Assembly (NCBI GenBank): GCA_022824865.1
Contig: JAJDZD010000014.1
Coordinates: forward strand, 42,095-106,094
Direction: 5' to 3'
DNA length: 64,000 bases
Origin: Chloroflexota bacterium
GTDB taxonomy: Bacteria; Chloroflexota; UBA11872
Of this stretch, positions 35,013 to 44,531 are shown piece by piece (positions within the stretch are counted from its first letter, which is position 1; every line of letters begins with the position of its first letter). Made by a program: the position numbers and the translations under genes. The notes beneath the pieces were generated by a model. It was given only the letters and a program-made list of their open reading frames with translations. It was not told the origin of the DNA and searched no databases.

Positions 35013-35945
35013 ATGTCAACCCGTGTAGACACAGACCTACCGTTTTCGGTGGGCGTGGTGAACAGCGAGATCTCCTCGGACGTCGACGACGGCGTGGCCG
35101 TCGCCGCCGACCTCGGTATGTCCCAGATCGAAATCGAGGACTTCTGGGGCCGCGCGGCTTACGAGTGCGACGACGCACTCGTCGAACGCGCCCGTGCCGC
35201 CGTTGAACGCGGAGGCCTCTACGTATCCGCCGTCGGCACGCAGGCCTTCAAGGTCCTTATCCTTCCGCCCAGCGACGTAGGCGACCTGGTCGCGATCGAC
35301 GGCTGGGACCAGCACCGCATCGAACTGGAAGGCGGCATCCGCGTCGCCCAGGCCCTCGGGTCGCCCTACGTCCGCATCTTCTCCTGCCGCCGCGACGGCA
35401 TGATCGGCATGGGCAACCCAAGCCCGCGCCTGCCCGATGGCGGACCCCTGCCCAACGATCGGCTGGCCGGAATCGTCGCCGTCTTGCGCGACGCCGGCGA
35501 CCGCGCCGATGCCGCCGGCGTCACGCTCCTGGTCGAGAACGTCCGCAGCTGCTGGGGCAACACCGCCGTCAACACCGTGCGCATCCTGGAAGCCACTGAC
35601 CACCCGAGCGTCAGGCTGAACTGGGACCCGTCCAACGGTTTCGTGTCCGGCGGAAACCCATTCCCGGGTGGCTACGAGATCGCCCGGCCCTGGGCCGATC
35701 ACGTCCACGTCAAGGACGCGAGTGTGGTCGATCACTCCACCGGGCTGATCGCCTGGGAGTGCGTCGGCCGCGGCGAGGTCGATTTCGTCGGCCAGCTTCG
35801 CGCCCTTATCGACGATGGCTTCGCGGGCGCCGTGAACCTGGAAACCCACTGGCACCCCGAGGACCGCAGCAAGGAAGCCAACACCCGCGAGTCCTTCGCC
35901 GGCATGCTGGAGGCGCTCGAACTCGCCCAACGCAACGTTGCCTGA
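35013..35945 (+). CDS. Sugar phosphate isomerase/epimerase family TIM-barrel protein
   Basis: 310 residues of the xylose isomerase-like superfamily. Metal ligands: Glu in LLVENVRSC, Asp in LNWDPSNGF, His/Asp in DHVHVKDAS, Glu in NLETHWHPED. Such enzymes isomerise or epimerise sugars and inositol derivatives with a divalent metal; substrate unknown. The stop overlaps the folC TTG start by 8 bases. Confidence 0.85.
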   Translation: MSTRVDTDLPFSVGVVNSEISSDVDDGVAVAADLGMSQIEIEDFWGRAAYECDDALVERARAAVERGGLYVSAVGTQAFKVLILPPSDVGDLVAIDGWDQHRIELEGGIRVAQALGSPYVRIFSCRRDGMIGMGNPSPRLPDGGPLPNDRLAGIVAVLRDAGDRADAAGVTLLVENVRSCWGNTAVNTVRILEATDHPSVRLNWDPSNGFVSGGNPFPGGYEIARPWADHVHVKDASVVDHSTGLIAWECVGRGEVDFVGQLRALIDDGFAGAVNLETHWHPEDRSKEANTRESFAGMLEALELAQRNVA

Positions 35946-37341
35946 TACCGGCGTCCTCACCCGCGACGACACGCCGGTCACCGACGCCGAAATTGCCGCC
36001 GGCCACGCCGCCGTCGGCTACGTCAACGGACTGATCAAGGGCCCGGCCGGCCCCACCACGCCGCGCACCCTGGAACAGTCCATCCAGGCCGGCGAACGCC
36101 GGCTGGCCCGTTTCCGCCGCTTCCTGGCCACCCTCGGTAACCCGCAGGATGGCCTGCGCTGCGTGCATGTCGGCGGAACCTCCGGCAAGGGCTCCGTCGC
36201 CGCCAAGGTCGCGGCCGGCCTGTCCGCGTCCGGCCTCCGCACCGGCCTGCACTGCACCCCCTATCTACAGACCGCCCTGGAAAAGTTCGACTGCGACGGC
36301 CAACTGGCCCGACCCTCGGAGCTTGTCGACCTTGTCGACTGGATCCGCCCCCACGTCGACCGATTCGCCGCCACCGATCCCGACGGCCAGCCCACCTACG
36401 GCATGGTCTGGGTCGCGCTCACGTTGGAGTACTTCGTTCGTGCCCGGGTCGACATCGCCGTCATGGAGGTCGGCGCCGGTGGACGCTTTGACCTGTCAAA
36501 CGTCATCAATCCCGACCTGGCGATCGTCACCAGCGTGGGGCGCGACCACCTCAAGAGCCTCGGTGGCACGCTCGAAACCGTGGCCTGGCATAAGGCCGGC
36601 ATCTTCAAGCCCGGTGCCGCCGCCCTCTGCGGCCCGCTCCCGCCTGAGGCCCAGCCGCCGGTGCGCGAAGCCGCCGCCGCTATCGGTCAGCCGCTCATCG
36701 AAGTGCCGCTGGACGGCGCCGACTTCCGTTCCCGCAACACCCGCCTCGCCGAGGCCGCCCTTGAAGCTCTGGGCGCTTTGGGCCCTGCACTCTCGCCCGC
36801 GGTCCAGCAGGCGGTTGCCCGGGGCCGCCTCGCCGGCCGCTTTGAACGCATGCCCGGCCGAACCGCCGTCTACCTGGACGGCGCCCACAACCGCGACAAG
36901 GCCCGCGCCCTGGGACAGGTGATCGACGCCGGGGGCTTGCCCCGCCCCCGCGTCGGCCTTATCGGCATGGTCGGCTACCGTGCCGCTTCCGAGGTACTGC
37001 CGCAGTTGCTGCCTCACCTTGACGTCTGGGTGGCCACCGAGCCGCAGGTCTACCGCAAGCCCGCGTTCCCCGTCGGCCAGCTTGCCGACGCGGGGGACGA
37101 GTGCGGACAGGCCCCCATTGCCCAGGCCTCCGACCCGCACGATGCCCTCCAGGCCGCGCTCGCACTGGCCGGCAACCACGGCTCCGTGGTCTCCGGCGGC
37201 TCCGTATATCTGGCCGGTAACCTGCGCGCCGCCTGGTTTCCCACCCTGCAGGTCGCGCGCGAACGCACCATGTGGCCCCGGCTTGACACGGAAGGCCCGC
37301 ACGCGCGCGCCGTGCTGGCCGATACTTACCTACAGACCTGA
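35938..37341 (+). CDS. folC: Folylpolyglutamate/dihydrofolate synthase (Mur ligase family)
   Basis: 467 residues. The Mur-ligase P-loop is HVGGTSGKGSVAAKVA (about residues 78-90); GAGGRFDLSNVI and HKAGIFKPG continue the ATP-ligase core, and YLDGAHNRDKARAL begins the C-terminal domain. Adds glutamate to (dihydro)pteroate or folates. The TTG start overlaps the isomerase stop by 8 bases, so translation is coupled. An N-terminal extension of about 25 residues precedes the usual fold start. Confidence 0.85.
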   Translation: MPDTGVLTRDDTPVTDAEIAAGHAAVGYVNGLIKGPAGPTTPRTLEQSIQAGERRLARFRRFLATLGNPQDGLRCVHVGGTSGKGSVAAKVAAGLSASGLRTGLHCTPYLQTALEKFDCDGQLARPSELVDLVDWIRPHVDRFAATDPDGQPTYGMVWVALTLEYFVRARVDIAVMEVGAGGRFDLSNVINPDLAIVTSVGRDHLKSLGGTLETVAWHKAGIFKPGAAALCGPLPPEAQPPVREAAAAIGQPLIEVPLDGADFRSRNTRLAEAALEALGALGPALSPAVQQAVARGRLAGRFERMPGRTAVYLDGAHNRDKARALGQVIDAGGLPRPRVGLIGMVGYRAASEVLPQLLPHLDVWVATEPQVYRKPAFPVGQLADAGDECGQAPIAQASDPHDALQAALALAGNHGSVVSGGSVYLAGNLRAAWFPTLQVARERTMWPRLDTEGPHARAVLADTYLQT

Positions 37342-37357
37342 GGCGAGGCCGCGACCC

Positions 37358-37768
37358 ATGGACGAGCACGACGAGGAGGGCCTGACCTACACGCTGGAGG
37401 AAGCCACCGAACTCCTGCCCGAGGTCCGCCGCATCGTCGGCCGCCTACAGCGCGTCTGGATGGAAGCCGGGTCCGAGCGCCAGGCGTTCGAGGACGCCCA
37501 GACCTCCAGCCGTCGCACCCCCGTCGAAGTCAGCCTCGCCCACCAGGCGCTCGTCGCCGCCCTCTGGGACGTGCAGCCGCTGGTCGCCTGGCTCAGGTCG
37601 CGCAATATCGTGCTGCGCGACCCCTCCACGGGCCTGATCGACTTCCCGTCACAGGTCGACGGCGAGGACGCCTTCCTCTGCTGGCGCCTTGGCGAAGACT
37701 CGATCGACTACTGGCACGGCCGCGACGAAGGCTTCGATAACCGCAAGCCCCTGCCGCCCGACGCCTGA
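37358..37768 (+). CDS. DUF2203 family protein
   Basis: 136 residues. DUF2203 pattern: YTLEEATELLPEVRRIVGRL at the start and IVLRDPSTGLIDFPSQVDGEDAFLCWRLGEDSIDYWHG near the end. Function unknown. Starts 16 bp after folC, probably cotranscribed with it. Confidence 0.85.
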   Translation: MDEHDEEGLTYTLEEATELLPEVRRIVGRLQRVWMEAGSERQAFEDAQTSSRRTPVEVSLAHQALVAALWDVQPLVAWLRSRNIVLRDPSTGLIDFPSQVDGEDAFLCWRLGEDSIDYWHGRDEGFDNRKPLPPDA

Positions 37769-37830
37769 GCGGGCGACAGCCGGAAGCTGGACAAGTCCCC
37801 TCGCTGGGCCTATCAAGATTGTGAAGGTAA

Positions 37831-38955
37831 TTGGACGTGAGCGTCATGGTTGATCGGCATTCCATCCCTCGTATCGCATTGGGAATGGCTTCACTATTGG
37901 TGGCCCTGGCCGTCGCGATGGCCTGCGACTCGCCTGCCTCCGCGCCCACTGATGCCTCCGCCGACGAACCACACCGCATCTTTGTCGTGCACTCGTACAG
38001 CGACGAGTTCTCATGGACCAGGCAACTCCACGAAGGGATCATCCAGGGCCTGGCCCATGAAGGCCTGATCCGCGATCGCGATTACCAGCTGCAGACCTTC
38101 GAAATGGACACGCGGATCACCTTCACAAGCCCCCAGCAGATCGAACAGCGCGCCACCGAGGCTCTTGACGCCCTGCGAGCCTTCGCACCCGACCTCCTGT
38201 TTGTCACGGACGATGTCGCGCTCGAGCACGTGGCCGTCAGGTACACCGAGGAGAGCCCCGACGCCCCGATCCCCACCGTTTTCGCCGGCGTCAACATTGA
38301 CCCGACGATCTACGCCCCCATCAACAGTCTGGAGGCGCCAGGCGGATCGATCACCGGAGCCTTGGAGCGCATTCCGCACACCCAGGCCTTCGCAACCGCG
38401 AAGCGGCTCTTTCCCGATGCGACCCGGGTCGTCATCCTCGCGGACGCTGGCGCGGGCTCGGAAACCGTTCGCGCCGAATTGCAGCGCGACGATCAGGCCG
38501 CCGCCGCCAGGCCGTTCGAGGTTCTGGACTTTCTATTGCTGGACACGTTCGACCAGTGGAAGCGCGCCGTCGTCGACTACCAGGACAAGGCCGATCTCAT
38601 TGCCATGGTGAATTTCCACCAGCTCCGCGATGCGAACGGCGAAATCGTCCCGCCGGCCGACGTGATCGACTGGATGGTGACCGAAAACAACCTGCCCGAG
38701 CTTGGCCTCGTGGCCGACTGGGCCCGCGAGGGTGTTCTGGTCGCCGTCGGCAACTCAGGGCTCAAGACCGGCGCCTACGTCGGCGCGCTGGGCGCGGACA
38801 TCTTGAATGGAGCCGAACCCGCCACCATGCCCATCGTCGATCCCAAACAGACCGACACGAACTTCAACCTGGCGCGGGCGCGCAGCCTCGGGATTGAGTT
38901 CCAGCCCAGCGAGCTGGACAAGGCCGACGCCGTCTACGACACCCTCGGCGGCTGA
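37831..38955 (+). CDS. ABC transporter substrate-binding-like lipoprotein
   Basis: 374 residues. Signal with lipobox VALAVAMAC, then a mature protein starting IFVVHSYSDEFSWTRQLHEG, typical of the PF04392-like ABC substrate-binding proteins (VVHSY opening and LLFVTDDVALEH region). It resembles periplasmic sensors of two-component systems as well as transporter binding proteins. No permease or ATPase gene is adjacent, so partner is unknown. GTG/TTG starts are possible; chosen frame begins TTG (MDVSVMVDRHS), with an internal ATG six codons later. Confidence 0.78.
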   Translation: MDVSVMVDRHSIPRIALGMASLLVALAVAMACDSPASAPTDASADEPHRIFVVHSYSDEFSWTRQLHEGIIQGLAHEGLIRDRDYQLQTFEMDTRITFTSPQQIEQRATEALDALRAFAPDLLFVTDDVALEHVAVRYTEESPDAPIPTVFAGVNIDPTIYAPINSLEAPGGSITGALERIPHTQAFATAKRLFPDATRVVILADAGAGSETVRAELQRDDQAAAARPFEVLDFLLLDTFDQWKRAVVDYQDKADLIAMVNFHQLRDANGEIVPPADVIDWMVTENNLPELGLVADWAREGVLVAVGNSGLKTGAYVGALGADILNGAEPATMPIVDPKQTDTNFNLARARSLGIEFQPSELDKADAVYDTLGG

Positions 38956-38960
38956 TAGTC

Positions 38961-39019
38961 GCCGAAGATTTCGGCGGCCGATTGCGCACCTGCCCCCGTC
39001 CCGGAGCCGAAGCTCCGGG
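38961..39019. terminator. Two stem-loops between convergent genes (possible bidirectional terminator)
   Basis: GCCGAA-GAT-TTCGGC at 38961-38975 and CCCGGAGC-CGAA-GCTCCGGG at 39000-39019 are GC-rich hairpins in the gap between the substrate-binding lipoprotein gene and the ThiS-like gene. No T-run follows either, so function as intrinsic terminators is only plausible. Confidence 0.4.
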
Positions 39020-39056
39020 GCTCGAGGCGCCGCACCCGTGAGTGCGGTTGGTGTGG

Positions 39057-39329
39057 CTAGCCTCCGGCTACCGACGGCACAATCGACACCTCGTCGCTCG
39101 GGCCGACTTCGGTGTCAAAACCCTCGCGGTAGCGGATGTCCTCGCCGTCCACGTAGATATTGACGAAGCGGCGCAGTTCGCCGTCCTCGTCCAGGATCCG
39201 TTCGGAGAATCCGGGGTGAGCGGCGTTCAGCTTCTCCACCAGGTCGCCGACGTTCGTGGCGTCGATGTCCACGCTGTTCTTGCCGTCCGTCAGGTTGCGG
39301 AGCGGGGTTGGGATTCGGACATTGGGCAT
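39057..39329 (-). CDS. ThiS/MoaD-like sulfur-carrier protein ending in Gly-Gly
   Basis: 90 residues with the beta-grasp ubiquitin-like fold: RIPTPLRNLTDGKNSVDI, EKLNAAHPGFSERI, VNIYVDGEDIRY and the C-terminal SIVPSVAGG. The terminal Gly-Gly is the site of adenylation and thiocarboxylation in sulfur carriers (CysO, HcyS, ThiS, MoaD). It follows the threonine-synthase-family gene by 20 bp in one transcript, under a SAM riboswitch. It may deliver sulfide to that PLP enzyme (inference). No activating E1-like or Mec+-like protease gene is in the window. Confidence 0.88.
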   Translation of the reverse strand: MPNVRIPTPLRNLTDGKNSVDIDATNVGDLVEKLNAAHPGFSERILDEDGELRRFVNIYVDGEDIRYREGFDTEVGPSDEVSIVPSVAGG

Positions 39330-39349
39330 AAGTGCGTCTCCTGCGCAAA

Positions 39350-40597
39350 TTAGGCTGGCGTCAGCACGCCGCGGTCGGCCAGCGTCTGCTCGAACGATGT
39401 GATGCTCGGTCGGATCTCATAACGGGCGTCCACTCGGCCGTCGATTGCCTCCTGCGTTTTCAGCCCGTTGCCGGTCACCAGCGCCACCGTCAGGTCGTCC
39501 CTGGCGATTACGCCGCGATCGGCAAGCTTCGCCAATACCGCAATTGTCACGCCGCCGGCCGTCTCGGCAAAAATGCCTTCCGTGGAAGCCAGCAGGCGCA
39601 TGGCGTCCACGATCTCGTCGTCGGTCACGGCTTCAATTACGCCGTCCACTTCCTGTGCCAGCTTCAGCGAGTAGAACCCGTCGGCCGGGTTGCCGATGGC
39701 CAACGACTTCGCCACCGTGTCGGGCTGGCGAACGGGGCGGTAGGTGGTCTGCCCGCGGGCGTACGCTTCGGCCACCGGCGCGCAGCCGTCCGCCTGGGCG
39801 CCGTGGATGCGGGTGGATTGGCTGTCCAGCAGCCCCACGTCCACCAATTCCTTCATCGCCTTGCCCATCTTCGTGTACAGCGAGCCGGACGCGATCGGCG
39901 CCACGATGTGATCCGGCGCCACCCAGCCCAGCTGTTCCACCGACTCGAAGGCCAGTGTCTTGGATCCCTCGGCGTAGTAGGGCCGGATGTTGATGTTGCA
40001 GAAGGCCCAGTTGTAGAGGTCGGCGATTTCGCTGCACAGTCGATTCAGTTCGTCGTAGGTGCCTTCCACCGCCACGATGCCCGCGCCATACACCGCCGCC
40101 CCGCGGATCTTGCCCACTTCCAGGTCGGCGGGCATGAACACGTAGGTCGGCATTCCGTGGCGCGCACCGGCGGCCGACACCGCCCCGGCCAGGTTGCCGG
40201 TGGACGCACACGCGAAGGTCTCGAACCCGAACTCGCGGGCCTTGGTGATTGCCACCGCTACCACCCGGTCCTTGAACGAGTAGGTGGGGTTCACGGTGTC
40301 GTTCTTGATGTGCAGGTTGGTCAGGCCTAACCGTTCGCCGAGGTTGTCCGCGCGCTGCAGCGGCGTGAACCCGACCGGCCAGGTTTCGTCCCAACCACCC
40401 TCCACCGGCAGCAACTCGTGGTAGCGCCAGAGCGTGGGCGGCCGCGCGGCGATGGCATCGCGCGAGATGGTCTTGCGGATGGCGGCGTAGTCGAACTGCG
40501 CTTCCAGCGGTCCGAAATCAAACTCGCAGATGTGCGTGGCCTGCAGTGGGTAGGCGCGACCGCACTCGCGACAGCGAAGCGTCAGAGTCGTGGACAT
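39350..40597 (-). CDS. thrC: Threonine synthase family PLP enzyme (riboswitch-controlled)
   Basis: 415 residues. N-terminal zinc-finger-like CRECGRAYPLQ, PLP Lys in NPTYSFKDRVVAVA, the phosphate/Ser-Thr-Gly loop ACASTGNLAGAVSAAG, and C-terminal TAGGVTIAVL. These mark fold-type II threonine synthase. The gene is downstream of a SAM-I riboswitch and upstream of a ThiS-like carrier gene. Threonine is not SAM-linked, so an O-phosphohomoserine sulfhydrylase-type activity (homocysteine formation) is a reasonable alternative (inference). Start ATG has AAGGAT 7 bases upstream. Confidence 0.88.
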   Translation of the reverse strand: MSTTLTLRCRECGRAYPLQATHICEFDFGPLEAQFDYAAIRKTISRDAIAARPPTLWRYHELLPVEGGWDETWPVGFTPLQRADNLGERLGLTNLHIKNDTVNPTYSFKDRVVAVAITKAREFGFETFACASTGNLAGAVSAAGARHGMPTYVFMPADLEVGKIRGAAVYGAGIVAVEGTYDELNRLCSEIADLYNWAFCNINIRPYYAEGSKTLAFESVEQLGWVAPDHIVAPIASGSLYTKMGKAMKELVDVGLLDSQSTRIHGAQADGCAPVAEAYARGQTTYRPVRQPDTVAKSLAIGNPADGFYSLKLAQEVDGVIEAVTDDEIVDAMRLLASTEGIFAETAGGVTIAVLAKLADRGVIARDDLTVALVTGNGLKTQEAIDGRVDARYEIRPSITSFEQTLADRGVLTPA

Positions 40598-40768
40598 GCG
40601 GATGATCCTTGGCAGAGGCGCCGACGGAGATGTCAGCGGATGGCGAAGTTCCGTATCGCCGGGTAACCCGGCCCGCCCGCGTCACGCGCGGGCACGGTCA
40701 TCGCCATTGGCTGCCCAACAGCTGGGGACGGTGGGCCGTTCACTCCGTCGCAAACCCCTTGGCGCCGT

Positions 40769-40787
40769 GCGCCCCGCCTTGGGGCGC
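40769..40787 (-). other. GC-rich hairpin between riboswitch and thrC
   Basis: In the transcript, GCGCCCC-AAGGC-GGGGCGC forms a 7-bp stem about 15 bases after the riboswitch. No U-run follows, so it may be part of the expression platform or a transcription pause site rather than an intrinsic terminator. Confidence 0.4.
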
Positions 40788-40802
40788 TGCCTCGCGCCGG
40801 TG

Positions 40803-40915
40803 ACCCTCGTATCTTGCAGCTTCCGCTACCGGAATTGGCACCCTCTCGAGCGTTCGCCCGAAGGTTGCCCGGCTTCGTTGGGCCGACTCCCTCCACCAAT
40901 CTTGATACGAGGTGT
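40803..40915 (-). promoter_or_regulatory. SAM-I (S-box) riboswitch
   Basis: Reading the minus strand, the P1 strands CUCGUAUC and GAUACGAG pair over 8 bp and enclose a classic S-box: GUGGAGGGA, then GCCGGGCAACC with the conserved AACC, then GGGUGCCAAUUCC and GCGGAAGCUGC. It precedes the threonine-synthase-family gene by about 200 bases in the same orientation. SAM-I elements usually shut down methionine/cysteine-pathway genes when S-adenosylmethionine is abundant. Confidence 0.9.
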
Positions 40916-41034
40916 GTCACGTCAACCTTGGTGTCCGCGCATCCTAGCACCCGAAACGGCACCGGTGCGGCTGGGCCGAGACCTATTCGCGCCGATTTCG
41001 GAGTCGACAGTCCGCCCGGAAATCCCAGAAACCC

Positions 41035-41065
41035 TTGCGGGTCAGCGGTCTGCGCGTGCTACGAT
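41035..41065 (+). promoter_or_regulatory. Possible rRNA promoter
   Basis: TTGCGG at 41035-41040 and TACGAT at 41060-41065 with a 19-base spacer, about 270 bases before the 16S gene. Spacer is longer than optimal. The 40916-41336 leader also has a perfect 12-base palindrome GCGAGTACTCGC at 41191-41202. Nothing else was recognised there. Confidence 0.3.
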
Positions 41066-41336
41066 GGGCGACTGCCTGAAAAGGCATCCGCGCAGTTCGG
41101 CGGCGCTTGATTCATCAGCCGCCCCGGTGGCGCACCGGCAATTCCAGCCGCGTGCGGGCGCGACGGAACCTTAACAGGGGAAGAGTGAGTGCGAGTACTC
41201 GCGTCATTCCAATGTGTCTGGCGCGACAGTAATCCACGTGATTCGAGGATGACTCGGTGGCTCAGGGCTCCGGTATACCCGGCGCTCTGAATTAATTGCG
41301 ATCTGTATCACGCCCGCCAGGGCGTGTGTTGAGATT

Positions 41337-42857
<1,521 letters not shown>

Positions 42858-43162
42858 CTAGGGATGACACCTCCCGGCCTCGGCCGAGAGGTCACCCAGG
42901 TTGAGCGATCACGCGGATCGCCGTTCACCAACGGCAGCCGCGCCAGACCCAAACCCATCGAGTCGACCGGAATGGCCCGACCTCGCACTCACTCTTGCCC
43001 TGCTAAGGAGCCCCACTCCACCGCGGTCATGTCTGTCTCTCTAGGCTGGCCCCTTGTGTAAGCCCGCGCCGCCTCTTTGTCCCTCTCCTGGCAGAGAAGG
43101 CAGGGTGAGGGGTCTTCCGGGCAACCAACCCCCAAACGACCCGCACTGTGTGACCATAGGCA
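42858..43162. other. 16S downstream spacer, no 23S rRNA
   Basis: 305 bases after the 16S 3' end. I see no tRNA and no 23S start. A short CCCTCTCCTGG ... AGGCAGGGTGAGGGG inverted stretch at about 43079-43110 looks like part of a dispersed intergenic repeat; a related piece is at 63838-63859. Confidence 0.5.
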
Positions 43163-43491
43163 CGAGCGTCGGGCCGGTCAGGCGGCCGCTCCAGCTTCGG
43201 CCGGAGAGGAAAGTCCGCACTTCACAGAGCGCGGTAGCGGGTAACACCCGTCGCCCGAATCGGTTCGCGCCGGCAAGGGCCGGAACAGGGGCACAGTGAC
43301 GATGCCCGCGCCCCCACCTCGGGAGCGCGGGAGTGAAACGGCTAACCTCTACCGGAAGCAAGGCCAAGTCGGGACGCCACCAGGCTGCTCGCCCAGTCCC
43401 AGGTAGGCTGCACGAGGCCGGCGGCAACGCCGGTCCCAGATAGATGGCCGCCCACGACAGAATGCGGCTTATCGACCGGTCCGACGCTCAC
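43163..43491 (+). ncRNA. rnpB: RNase P RNA, bacterial class A
   Basis: 5' GAGCGTCGGGCCGGTC pairs with 3' GACCGGTCCGACGCTC to close P1. The universally conserved GAGGAAAGUCCGCAC is near 43205, the ACAGUGACG box (P10/11 region) near 43294, GUGAAACGG near 43333, GGUAGGCUGC-type segment near 43402 and GGCUUAUCGACCGGUC near the end. Catalytic RNA that matures tRNA 5' ends. Placed between the 16S gene and the initiator tRNA gene. Confidence 0.93.
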
Positions 43492-43611
43492 CGGTCATCA
43501 GAATCGCTCCGAAGCCGTTTCCCCCGCGCCTTCTCGGTTCGGATCGCGTGCCCTAGCCCCGCACGCCCACAGGTCATGCCGCTCCTCCCGCGCCGGTTCG
43601 CTACAATAGCG

Positions 43612-43686
<75 letters not shown>

Positions 43687-43769
43687 CTACGACCCATTCG
43701 TTGCTCACATTCTCTACGGGCGGACATTTCTTCGCGCACCGGCGCCGATCGCCGGCGGAGGATTTCGCC

Positions 43770-44027
43770 ATGACCGATCGCCGAGAGCAAACGAGCAGCG
43801 GCGCGGGCGCGAACGGCGAACCCAGAAACGAGTTCGCTGCCTGCCGGAATCTCATTAGCGATCGGCAAGACCACACCGCCGCTCCTCGCCGACTGCAGGC
43901 AGCCATTCAGGAAGGCTTGGAAAGCGGAATGAGCGACAAGACACTCCGGAAAGCCTGGACGCCGGCCAACTGGCGCCATCAATCCAGATCCACCCTCGTC
44001 AAAGCTAGCATCGCAGTTTTCGATTAG
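43770..44027 (+). CDS. Small protein, possible ParD-like antitoxin remnant
   Basis: 85 residues from an ATG preceded by GGAGG at 8 bases. Only the stretch RRLQAAIQEGLESGMSDKTLRKAW looks familiar: it resembles the C-terminal segment of small ParD-type antitoxins (AIQEGLESG-x-SD). The rest is not recognisable. The stop is 5 bp before the HicB-like gene. Could be a real small antitoxin, or a decayed upstream partner. Confidence 0.4.
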   Translation: MTDRREQTSSGAGANGEPRNEFAACRNLISDRQDHTAAPRRLQAAIQEGLESGMSDKTLRKAWTPANWRHQSRSTLVKASIAVFD

Positions 44028-44032
44028 CGCTA

Positions 44033-44440
44033 ATGCAGTTTCCAATCGTGATTCATAAAGACGAGACAAGCAGCTACGGAGTTACTGTTCCCGATCTACC
44101 CGGGTGCTTCTCTGGCGGTGAATCGTACGAGGAGGCCATAACCTCAGCCCGCGAAGCTGTTGCTTGTCATATTGAAGGATTGCTTATGGATGGCGAGTCT
44201 ATTCCGGAACGCAAGCCAATCGACCTACATCAAGACAATCAGGACTACGAGAACGGAGTCTGGGCGCTGATTGATGTTGATGTTTCCAGACTCTCCAGTA
44301 AAACCGTGCGCGTCAATATCACGATGCCCTCACGCGTGTTGTCCATCATTGATGAAGCGGCGGCCCGAGAAAGAGAAAGTCGATCGGGGTTACTCACGCG
44401 CGCCGCTCTTCAATTCGTGGACAGACAAACAACTGCATAG
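44033..44440 (+). CDS. hicB: HicB-family antitoxin-like protein with C-terminal ribbon-helix-helix
   Basis: 135 residues. HicB N-terminal fold: FPIVIHKDETSSYGVTVPDLPGCFSGGESYEEAITSAREAV. A C-terminal RHH-like region (VRVNITMPSRVLSIIDEAAARERESRSGLL) probably binds DNA. Usually paired with HicA, but no hicA is adjacent: the upstream 43770 frame is not HicA. AT-richer than surroundings, so probably mobile. Either an orphan antitoxin or one acting in trans. Confidence 0.85.
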   Translation: MQFPIVIHKDETSSYGVTVPDLPGCFSGGESYEEAITSAREAVACHIEGLLMDGESIPERKPIDLHQDNQDYENGVWALIDVDVSRLSSKTVRVNITMPSRVLSIIDEAAARERESRSGLLTRAALQFVDRQTTA

Positions 44441-44531
44441 GTGTCCGTGATTTAGTCTTGTCGTCTATAGGGTCAATCCAAAAGCGTCGAGATACACACG
44501 CGGCGAGTCACATTTGGTGGCGTGCGATCTG
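44441..44531. other. Intergenic gap
   Basis: 91 bases between the HicB-like stop and the convergent DUF3179 gene stop. No element recognised. Confidence 0.4.

Noticed and set aside
38961..39019. Strong intrinsic terminator
   Set aside because: Hairpins are good but no U-tract follows, so only a weak terminator call was kept.
43041..43427. Open frames over RNase P RNA
   Set aside because: Overlap a structured RNA gene with conserved P1 and core motifs.
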